A stretch of DNA of 56,899 nucleotides from the NCBI RefSeq assembly GCF_000282655.1, contig NZ_AKIV01000010.1, positions 1 to 56,899 of the forward strand. The letters are read 5' to 3'. The stretch is from Polaromonas sp. CF318 (GTDB lineage: Bacteria > Pseudomonadota > Gammaproteobacteria > Burkholderiales > Burkholderiaceae_C). Shown piece after piece: positions 50,801-56,899 of the stretch (positions within the stretch are counted from its first letter, which is position 1; every line of letters starts with the position of its first letter). The notes beneath the pieces are model-generated. The model was not told the DNA's origin, searched no databases, and saw only the letters and a program-made list of their open reading frames with translations. The position numbers and the translations under genes are program-made.

Positions 50801-51558
50801 GGCAGTTGATCGCGGCTTGTTGGGCGGCGTGAGTGGATACGGGCACGGAAAGGAAGAACCAGCTGAAACCAGCCATAAAGAATGAATACCAGGGCGCACA
50901 GGCCGAACCACTGGAAGGCATAACCGTAGTGCTTGTCGACACCGAGATTCGGGGCGGCCCATTCGCGCAACAGGCCTTCGCTGGCCACGCCTGTCTGCAG
51001 CAGGGAGACCTCCAGCAGCGGCAGGCCGGTTTGCGCCCCATAGGCCGGCAAGTCGAGATTTTGCCGTATCCGGCCGGTCTCTATGCCCTGGAACTCATAA
51101 AGCTTGGAAGGTGACGAGGCGATACGGCCCTCCACCGTGACGGTACCGGTGGGCGTTGCCACCTCCGGCAGGCGCGTGCGGTCGGCGAAATCGCGCGGCA
51201 CCCAGCCGCGCTGGACCACGATGGCCTGGGAGCCGCCTTCCAGCACCAGCGGCGTGAGCACCACAAAACCAGTCTTGCCGGCCATGGGCCGGTTGTCGAG
51301 GTAAACCGTGTGTTCCGGCCGCCAGCTGCCCTTGAGCACGGCCGGCCGGTGTATCTCGCCCGCCCTGTTCGGGCTCGCGAGCAGCGCGCGCGCATCGAGG
51401 GCGGGCAAACGGCCCTTGGACTCGACGTCCGCCTGCAGGGCTTCCTTCTGCGCGGCGCGGCGTAGCTGCCACTGCCCCAGCGAGAAGGTGGTGCCGGCCA
51501 CCAGCACAGCGGCCGCGGTCAGCAGCCAGAAGCGCGGGGAATGCAAAGCCGGTGTCAT
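50797..51558 (-). CDS. SURF1-family cytochrome oxidase assembly protein
   Basis: This 253-aa protein has two terminal membrane helices (AAAVLVAGTTFSLGQWQLRRA and YAFQWFGLCALVFILYGWF) and the SURF1 stretches YLDNRPMAGKTGFVVLTPL and VQRGWVPRDFADR. It assists heme A insertion into subunit I. It is coupled to the next gene by a 4-bp overlap. Confidence 0.93.
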   Translation of the reverse strand: MTPALHSPRFWLLTAAAVLVAGTTFSLGQWQLRRAAQKEALQADVESKGRLPALDARALLASPNRAGEIHRPAVLKGSWRPEHTVYLDNRPMAGKTGFVVLTPLVLEGGSQAIVVQRGWVPRDFADRTRLPEVATPTGTVTVEGRIASSPSKLYEFQGIETGRIRQNLDLPAYGAQTGLPLLEVSLLQTGVASEGLLREWAAPNLGVDKHYGYAFQWFGLCALVFILYGWFQLVLPFRARIHSRRPTSRDQLP

Positions 51559-51576
51559 GCGTCGATAATCCTGTTC

Positions 51577-51807
51577 ATGAACTATCTCGTTGCACTGGCG
51601 TTTATCGCCATCCTGGCCAGCCTGGCTTCCGCGCTTTTTTTCATGCTCAGGGGCAGCGGCGACAGTAAAGATGGCAAGCGCAAAGCCAGCAACATGGCGC
51701 GCGCGCTGGCCTTCCGTATCGGGTTCTCTGTGCTGCTGTTCATTTGCATTCTGATTGCGTGGAAGCTTGGTTACATACAGCCCACTGGTATTCCCGCAGG
51801 CAAATAA
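51577..51807 (+). CDS. Twin transmembrane protein (DUF2909)
   Basis: This 76-aa protein is read from ATG 51577. Two hydrophobic helices (YLVALAFIAILASLASALFF and RIGFSVLLFICILIAWKLG) flank a short basic polar loop, the form of the DUF2909 family found beside oxidase genes. It is divergent from SURF1, with 18 bp between start codons, unlike the rest of the cluster, which is on the minus strand. Confidence 0.85.
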   Translation: MNYLVALAFIAILASLASALFFMLRGSGDSKDGKRKASNMARALAFRIGFSVLLFICILIAWKLGYIQPTGIPAGK

Positions 51808-51835
51808 ACGTCACGCCAGCTGGCGAAATAAAGAA

Positions 51836-51860
51836 CAAAGGCCGCATCAAGCGGCCTTTG
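51836..51860. terminator. Hairpin between convergent DUF2909 and ctaE genes
   Basis: CAAAGGCCGC-ATCAA-GCGGCCTTTG is a perfect 10-bp stem with a 5-nt loop in the gap between convergent genes. Only short T-runs follow on each strand, so it is a probable bidirectional terminator. Confidence 0.7.
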
Positions 51861-51892
51861 ATTGAGCGGCCGTAGCCGCAATTGGTTCCGTC

Positions 51893-52810
51893 TTAGAGCC
51901 AATACACCAGGATGTAGAGGCCCAGCCACACCACGTCCACAAAGTGCCAGTACCAGGCGGCGCCTTCAAAGCCGAAGTGCTTTTCAGGCGTGAAATGGCC
52001 TTTTTGCAGGCGCAGCGTGATGAACAGCAGCATCAGCATGCCGACGAACACGTGAAAGCCGTGGAAACCCGTGAGCATGAAGAAGGTCGAGCCGTACACG
52101 CCGGACGACAGCTTCAGGTTCATCTCGTGGTAGGCGTGGAAGTACTCATAGCCCTGCACGAACAGGAAGACCACGCCGAGCACCACCGTCGCCCACATGA
52201 AGGCGATGGTGCGGGCGCGTTTGCCTTCGATCAGCGCATGGTGGGCAATGGTGATGGTGACGCCGGAACTCAGCAGCAGCGCGGTGTTGACCGTCGGCAG
52301 GGAGCCCATGATGCTGGCCCAGATGCCGCCGCCCACGGCCAGCGGCTTCATGGCGGTGAATGGCTCGATGATGTCAGCGGGTGAAGCGGTCACGCCGGCG
52401 GCCAGGCTGGGCCAGACGGCCTTGAAGTCGGGCCAGAGCAGCGCGTTTTCCAGGCTGCCCAAGGCAGGCAGCGAGTGCGCGCGGGCCCACCACAGGGCGG
52501 TGAAGAAGGCTCCGAAGAACATCACTTCCGAGAAGATGAACCAGCTCATGCTCCAGCGGAAAGACATGTCGATCTTGCGGCCGTACATGCCGCTTTCGCT
52601 TTCGCCGATGGACTGGCTGAACCAGCGGTACAGCGTCACCAGCCACCAGATCATGCCGAAGGCCAGCGACCATTTGCCCCAGTCGTGGCCGTTGATCCAT
52701 TGGCTGGCGCCGAGAATGACAAAAAACAGGCCGATAGACGCCATCACCGGATGGCTCGATGGGCTGGGAACAAAATAGTGGGGGGTTGACCCGTGGGTTG
52801 CTGATGACAT
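51893..52810 (-). CDS. ctaE: Cytochrome c oxidase subunit III
   Basis: This 305-aa protein is read from the ATG at 52810. Seven hydrophobic helices are visible with the COX3 stretches MSWFIFSEVMFFGAFFTALWWAR, GYEYFHAYHEMNLKLSSGVYGSTFF, TGFHGFHVFVG and the C-terminal AAWYWHFVDVVWLGLYI. It is part of the aa3 oxidase core complex. Confidence 0.96.
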   Translation of the reverse strand: MSSATHGSTPHYFVPSPSSHPVMASIGLFFVILGASQWINGHDWGKWSLAFGMIWWLVTLYRWFSQSIGESESGMYGRKIDMSFRWSMSWFIFSEVMFFGAFFTALWWARAHSLPALGSLENALLWPDFKAVWPSLAAGVTASPADIIEPFTAMKPLAVGGGIWASIMGSLPTVNTALLLSSGVTITIAHHALIEGKRARTIAFMWATVVLGVVFLFVQGYEYFHAYHEMNLKLSSGVYGSTFFMLTGFHGFHVFVGMLMLLFITLRLQKGHFTPEKHFGFEGAAWYWHFVDVVWLGLYILVYWL

Positions 52811-52885
52811 CGCTGGACTCCTGTTTTTCTCTCGAATTTTCAATAATCTTTTAACTCACACCGTGATGCGCTGGCGGATGCGGCC

Positions 52886-53101
52886 TCAGCGCGCGACCAT
52901 CCACTTCGCCAGCAGCACCAGGACTGCGACAAATACCACCACGGCGATCAGCCCGACCACAATGATGTGGAGAGGGTTCAGATTTTTCACGTCTTCCTCG
53001 TAATCGCCGCGCGCGCGCAGCCCCACGAAGGACCAGGCCACGGCCTTGACCGTGCGCCAGAAGGAAGGTTTTTTGGCGGATGCGGCGGCCATGCTGCTCA
53101 T
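52886..53101 (-). CDS. DUF2970 small membrane protein
   Basis: This 71-aa protein has an ATG overlapping the ctaG stop (ATGA). The N-terminal basic helix (FWRTVKAVAWSFVGLRARGDYEED) and the single C-terminal transmembrane segment match the DUF2970 family, regularly found between ctaG and ctaE in Burkholderiales. The role in oxidase assembly is inferred only from position. Confidence 0.85.
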   Translation of the reverse strand: MSSMAAASAKKPSFWRTVKAVAWSFVGLRARGDYEEDVKNLNPLHIIVVGLIAVVVFVAVLVLLAKWMVAR

Positions 53102-53709
53102 GCGCCTGCCTGTTTTTCCGCAGCAACACCGGCCGTCGTCGCCTTGGACGTCGCCGGCGCGGCCGGCGTCTTGCCGCCGACTTCAAAAAAGGTATAGGAC
53201 AGCGTGATGGTGCTCACGTCTTTCGACAGCTTCGGGTCGATGACAAAGGCCACCGGCCACTGCTTTTTCTCGCCGGGCGCCAGGGTGTACTGGCTGAAGC
53301 AGAAGCATTCCAGCTTGTTGAAATGCGCGCCGGCCTGGGCGGGCGCGTAGCTGGGAATGGCCTGGGCGGACATGGTCCGGTTCTGCACGTTCTGGAATTC
53401 GTACATCACCGTGGTCAGCTCGCCCGGATGCACCTGCAGCGTGTTTTTCGCGGGCTTGAATTGCCAGGGACCGCGCGAATTCGCGTCGAACTCGACGGTA
53501 ATGGTGCGGCTGAAGTCCACCTGGGTATTGGCCGGCAGGCTGGAAGTCGCCCCGGGAATCTGCCGGTCCGACAGGGCCAGCACGTTGATGCCGGTCATCT
53601 CGCAAATCGCCTTGTAAAGGGGCACCAGCGCATAACCGAAGGCGAACATGCCGAGCACGATCACGCCCAGCTTGCCCATCATCTTGAAGTTTTCGCGCTT
53701 GAGCCGCAT
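53098..53709 (-). CDS. ctaG: Cytochrome c oxidase assembly protein CtaG/Cox11
   Basis: This 203-aa protein is read from the ATG at 53709; a GTG one codon earlier is possible. An N-terminal anchor helix (GVIVLGMFAFGYALVPLYKAIC) precedes the copper-binding KLECFCFSQYTL and the Cox11 stretches VDFSRTITVEFDAN and VAFVIDPKL. It inserts copper at CuB of subunit I. The C-terminus has a low-complexity Ala/Thr tail. Confidence 0.95.
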   Translation of the reverse strand: MRLKRENFKMMGKLGVIVLGMFAFGYALVPLYKAICEMTGINVLALSDRQIPGATSSLPANTQVDFSRTITVEFDANSRGPWQFKPAKNTLQVHPGELTTVMYEFQNVQNRTMSAQAIPSYAPAQAGAHFNKLECFCFSQYTLAPGEKKQWPVAFVIDPKLSKDVSTITLSYTFFEVGGKTPAAPATSKATTAGVAAEKQAGA

Positions 53710-53750
53710 CACAGTGGTATCGGTTTGAGCCTGTAGCCGGATGGACCGGT

Positions 53751-53864
53751 TCAGTGCGCCAGGAAAATCATCTTGGCCATGAAACCCACAAAAAAGACGA
53801 GCGCGACCGAGGCCAGTATCAGGGCCAGCCTCAGGTTGCTTTTCTTTTGCTCAGGTGTCGTCAT
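53751..53864 (-). CDS. Very small cytochrome oxidase assembly membrane protein
   Basis: This 37-aa protein lies between ctaD and ctaG. It begins MTTPEQKKSNLRLALILASV and continues as one transmembrane helix ending MAKMIFLAH. It is followed by ctaG after 41 bp. Burkholderiales oxidase clusters commonly have such a small single-pass protein here. It is easily missed by gene finders because of its length. Confidence 0.75.
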   Translation of the reverse strand: MTTPEQKKSNLRLALILASVALVFFVGFMAKMIFLAH

Positions 53865-53888
53865 GACGGTTTACCGATGGAGTTTGAA

Positions 53889-55523
53889 TCAGCCGATCAC
53901 GCGGGTTGCCGAGGCATCCAGCTTGGGCGGGGTTTCATAGGTGTGGAAAGGCGCGGGAGACGGGACTTCCCACTCCAGGCCTTCGGCGCCCTTGCCGCCT
54001 TCATCCACCCAGGGGTTCTGCTTGGCCGGGGCGCCCTTGCCGCGCATCGTGGGCACCACGATGAACAGGAAGAAATAGAGCTGCGCGAAGCCGAAGAAGA
54101 AGGCACCCACGCTGGCCACGGCATTGAAGTCGGCGAACTGCATGGGGTAGTCGGCGTAGCGGCGCGGCATGCCGGCCAGGCCCAGGAAGTGCATCGGGAA
54201 GAAGGTCACGTTGAAGGAAATCAGCGACCACCAGAAGTGGATCTTGCCGCGGGTTTCGTTGTACATGACGCCGGTCCATTTGGGCGACCAGTAGTAGTAG
54301 CCGGCGAACAGCGCGTAGAGCGAGCCGGCCACCAGCACGTAGTGGAAGTGGGCCACCACGTAGTAAGTGTCCTGCAGCTGGATGTCGATCGGTGCGACCG
54401 AAAGAATCACGCCCGTCAGGCCGCCGATGGTGAACACGAAAATGAAGCCCACCGCGAACAGCATGGGGGTTTCAAAGGTCATGGAACCACGCCACATGGT
54501 GGCGATCCAGTTGAACACCTTCACGCCCGTGGGCACGGCGATCAGCATGGTGGAGTACATGAAGAACAGCTGGCCCGTGACCGGCATGCCGGTGGTGAAC
54601 ATGTGGTGCGCCCACACGACGAAGCTCAGGATGGCGATGGAGCCGGTCGCGTACACCATGGAGGCGTAGCCGAACAGGCGCTTGCGCGAGAAGGCGGGAA
54701 TGATCTGGCTGATGATGCCGAAGGCCGGCAAGATCATGATGTAGACCTCGGGGTGGCCGAAGAACCAGAAGATGTGCTGGTACATCACCGGGTCGCCGCC
54801 GCCGGCGGGGTTGAAGAAGCTGGTGCCGAAGTGGCGGTCGGTCAGCGTCATGGTGATGGCGCCTGCCAGGACGGGCATCACGGCGATCAGCAGGTAGGCG
54901 GTGATCAGCCAGGTCCAGCAGAACATCGGCATCTTCATCAGCGTCATGCCGGGAGCGCGCATGTTCAGGATGGTCACGATGATGTTGATCGAGCCCATGA
55001 TGGACGAGGCGCCCAGGATGTGCATCGCGAAAATACCGGCGTCCATGGACGGGCCCATCTGCAGCGTGAGCGGCGCGTAGAGCGTCCAGCCCGCGGCGGG
55101 CGCGCCGCCGGGCATGAAGAAGGAGCCGGCCAGCATGATGCCGGCGGGAATCATCAGCCAGAAGCTGAAGTTGTTCATGCGGGCGAAAGCCATGTCGGCC
55201 GCGCCGATCTGCAGCGGGATCATCCAGTTCGCGAAGCCCACGAAGGCCGGCATGATGGCGCCGAACACCATGATCAGGCCGTGCATGGTGGTGAGCTGGT
55301 TGAACAGTTCGGGATTGACCACCTGCAGGCCGGGCTGGAACAGCTCGGCGCGGATCAGCAAGGCCAGCACGCCGCCGAACATCAACATGAAGAAACTGAA
55401 CAGCAGGTAGAGCGTTCCGATGTCTTTATGGTTGGTCGCGAACACCCAACGGCGCCAGCCCGCCGGGGCATGGTCGTGGTGGTCGTCGTGCGCGTGGTCG
55501 TGATGGTCTAGAACTGCACTCAT
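53889..55523 (-). CDS. ctaD: Cytochrome c oxidase subunit I
   Basis: This 544-aa heme-copper oxidase subunit has twelve hydrophobic helices, the heme a ligand region TTMHGLIMVFG, WFFGHPEVYIMILPAFGI (CuB His and the Tyr crosslink, D/K channel), VWAHHMFTTGMP, and the heme a3/a region YYVVAHFHYVLV. It is the proton-pumping aa3 catalytic subunit. It lies after ctaC with 91 bp between. Confidence 0.97.
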   Translation of the reverse strand: MSAVLDHHDHAHDDHHDHAPAGWRRWVFATNHKDIGTLYLLFSFFMLMFGGVLALLIRAELFQPGLQVVNPELFNQLTTMHGLIMVFGAIMPAFVGFANWMIPLQIGAADMAFARMNNFSFWLMIPAGIMLAGSFFMPGGAPAAGWTLYAPLTLQMGPSMDAGIFAMHILGASSIMGSINIIVTILNMRAPGMTLMKMPMFCWTWLITAYLLIAVMPVLAGAITMTLTDRHFGTSFFNPAGGGDPVMYQHIFWFFGHPEVYIMILPAFGIISQIIPAFSRKRLFGYASMVYATGSIAILSFVVWAHHMFTTGMPVTGQLFFMYSTMLIAVPTGVKVFNWIATMWRGSMTFETPMLFAVGFIFVFTIGGLTGVILSVAPIDIQLQDTYYVVAHFHYVLVAGSLYALFAGYYYWSPKWTGVMYNETRGKIHFWWSLISFNVTFFPMHFLGLAGMPRRYADYPMQFADFNAVASVGAFFFGFAQLYFFLFIVVPTMRGKGAPAKQNPWVDEGGKGAEGLEWEVPSPAPFHTYETPPKLDASATRVIG

Positions 55524-55614
55524 CTTGGCTTCCTTTGGTGGCTTTGGCCTGTAGCTTTATCTTGGCGGCCGGCGCGCGGGGCGCCGGCGAATTCTGGTCG
55601 TGGGACGGATCGGC

Positions 55615-56817
55615 TTACTTGCGGGCGGCCTGCACTTCGGCGGGCTGGACGATCTGGCCGGTCTGGTTGGACCAGTTGTTCTTGGTGTAGCTGACGACAG
55701 CCGCGAGGTCGGTGTCGCTCAAAGCCTTCCACGATGGCATGGCGCCGCCGGCAGCGCCATTGAGCACGATGGCGATCTGTTTCTTGTGGTCGGCGTCGAG
55801 AACGATGGCCGAGCCGTCCAGCGGCTTGATCGGGCCTGCGCCCTTGCCGTTGGGCTGGTGGCAGGCGGCGCAGTTGGCGGCGTAAACCTTTTCGCCGCGG
55901 GCTTTCAGGTCAACCAGGGTCCAGACCTTGGAAGGATCATCGGCCTTGGCGGCGGCTTCCTTGGCCTTGACGGCAACCCAGGCGGTGTAGTCGGCGGCGG
56001 AGACGACCTTCACGTGGATGGGCATGTAGGCGTGTTCCTTGCCGCAGAGCTCCTGGCACTGGCCATAAAAGTCGCCCACTTGTTCGGCGCGGAACCAGGT
56101 GTCGCGCACAAAACCGGGAATCGCATCCTGCTTGATGCCGAAGGCCGGCACCGCGAAGGCGTGGATCACGTCGCTGGCGGTGGTGATGATGCGGATTTTC
56201 TTGTTGACGGGAACAACCAGCGGGTTGTCGACCTTGAGCAGGTAGTTGTCGGGCGCCTCGCCGACCTTGGGGCCGCCGTTGTCGGACATTTCGCGGTGGG
56301 TGTTGTCGAGCGTGGAGACAAAGCCTATGCCTTCGCCTTCACCCTTGATGTAGTCATAGCCCCATTTCCACTGGATGCCGGTGGCCTTGATGGTCAGGTC
56401 GGCGCCGGTGGTGTCCTTCTGGGCGACCAGCACCTTGGTGGCGGGCAGCGCCATGGCGATCACGATGAGGAAGGGAACGATGGTCCAGGCGATTTCCACG
56501 GCGGTGGACTCGTGGAAGTTGGCCGATTTGTGGCCCACCGACTTGCGATGCTTCACGATGGAATAAAACATCACGCCGAACACCGCCACGAAGATCACGA
56601 GGCAGATGGCCATCATGAACCAGTGCAGCCACTGCTGTTCTTCGGCGATCTTGGTCACGGCCGGGTGCAGGTTCAGCTGGTTGACGGCGGGGCCGCCCTT
56701 CAGGTCGTTCACGGCGTAAGCGGCGGTGCTGACCCAGGCGGCCGCAGATACCAGAATTGCGCCTGCATGCTGCATGCCAAGCCGTGTCATTTTGCTCATG
56801 GTGTTGCTTACGTTCAT
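55615..56817 (-). CDS. ctaC: Cytochrome c oxidase subunit II with fused cytochrome c domain
   Basis: This 400-aa protein is read from the ATG at 56817; a GTG three codons earlier is possible. A signal peptide ends AAYA. Two transmembrane helices (WLHWFMMAICLVIFVAVFG and IAWTIVPFLIVIAMALPA) precede the CuA domain with the ligands in GQCQELCGKEHAYM. The last 90 residues contain YAANCAACHQPNGKGAGP, a CxxCH cytochrome c domain with a later Met (GGAMPSWKAL). This is the caa3-like form in which electrons enter through the fused heme. Confidence 0.95.
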   Translation of the reverse strand: MNVSNTMSKMTRLGMQHAGAILVSAAAWVSTAAYAVNDLKGGPAVNQLNLHPAVTKIAEEQQWLHWFMMAICLVIFVAVFGVMFYSIVKHRKSVGHKSANFHESTAVEIAWTIVPFLIVIAMALPATKVLVAQKDTTGADLTIKATGIQWKWGYDYIKGEGEGIGFVSTLDNTHREMSDNGGPKVGEAPDNYLLKVDNPLVVPVNKKIRIITTASDVIHAFAVPAFGIKQDAIPGFVRDTWFRAEQVGDFYGQCQELCGKEHAYMPIHVKVVSAADYTAWVAVKAKEAAAKADDPSKVWTLVDLKARGEKVYAANCAACHQPNGKGAGPIKPLDGSAIVLDADHKKQIAIVLNGAAGGAMPSWKALSDTDLAAVVSYTKNNWSNQTGQIVQPAEVQAARK

Positions 56818-56899
56818 CGTGATCACTTTTTCTGCTTCAATTACCGACCAAATTAACCGGCTGATTATAAAGTTAGCGGCGGGTCCCCCCGCCGCACCT
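56818..56899. other. ctaC upstream region at window edge
   Basis: This 82-bp non-coding stretch is less GC-rich than its surroundings and probably contains the promoter of the minus-strand oxidase cluster. I see no convincing -35/-10 pair or operator before the window ends. Confidence 0.3.

Noticed and set aside
53754..55511. 585-codon plus-strand open frame opposite ctaD
   Set aside because: It is His/Gly/Gln-rich antisense composition caused by the ctaD codons; subunit I motifs are on the minus strand.

Overview
The window comes from a high-GC betaproteobacterium, most likely a member of the Comamonadaceae (Burkholderiales). The basis is gene content and order: ctaC-ctaD-ctaG-ctaE-SURF1-ctaA-ctaB-sco next to rpoH, ispE-tRNA-Gln-prs-rplY-pth, and Bug/TctC receptors beside small catabolic clusters. 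No taxonomic search was possible. The window has two parts: the end of an integrated element (about 1-11527) and ordinary chromosome (about 11528-56899).

The integrated element ends at a tRNA-Arg(ACG) gene, and its tyrosine recombinase (10317-11438) lies directly beside the tRNA 3' end. From left to right it holds a partial phage-like protein, then a complete diversity-generating retroelement (DGR) at 705-4214, a small cysteine-rich protein, a large ParB-like protein, a C5 cytosine DNA methyltransferase with a five-fold internal repeat, a DUF5131 (phage Gp37/Gp68) protein, two small proteins and the integrase. No virion structural genes are visible, and the left end lies outside the window.

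The DGR is the main discovery. Three tandem targets of 168-171 aa with a DUF1566/C-type-lectin-like C-terminus each end in a 102-bp variable repeat (1089-1190, 1658-1759, 2235-2336). They are followed by an Avd-type accessory gene, one template repeat (2993-3094) and a DGR reverse transcriptase with IGNLSSQ and YVDD motifs. Apart from one fixed G/A difference at the 5' edge, every template/variable mismatch falls on a template adenine, and all of these lie in AAC codons. Each target is followed at a fixed distance by the same small hairpin. One template thus appears to diversify three stand-alone binding proteins.

The chromosomal part begins with tRNA-Arg, tRNA-Met(CAT) and the heat-shock repressor hrcA. 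It continues with nadK-recN-rapZ, mutY, a dynamin-like GTPase, mutM, a TPR protein, lolB-ispE-tRNA-Gln-prs-rplY-pth, a ferredoxin with coaD and rsmD, a pair of M16 peptidases and ftsY. At 32127-39471 lies what reads as a sulfolactate degradation locus: a UPF0324 sulfate exporter, an inositol-monophosphatase-like protein and a GntR regulator, divergent from suyA-suyB-slcC-comC and a TctC-type receptor. In the expected pathway SlcC and ComC interconvert the sulfolactate enantiomers through sulfopyruvate, SuyAB cleaves (R)-sulfolactate to pyruvate and sulfite, and the exporter removes the sulfur product.

A second small catabolic cluster (40633-44140) holds a 2-hydroxyacid dehydrogenase, an RraA-family protein, a TctC receptor and a divergent IclR regulator. 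rpoH follows, carrying a perfect CIRCE element (44294-44320) that links it to the HrcA encoded 32 kb away. The window closes with a 7TM membrane protein with a degenerate GGDEF domain and the complete aa3-type cytochrome c oxidase structural and assembly cluster on the minus strand.
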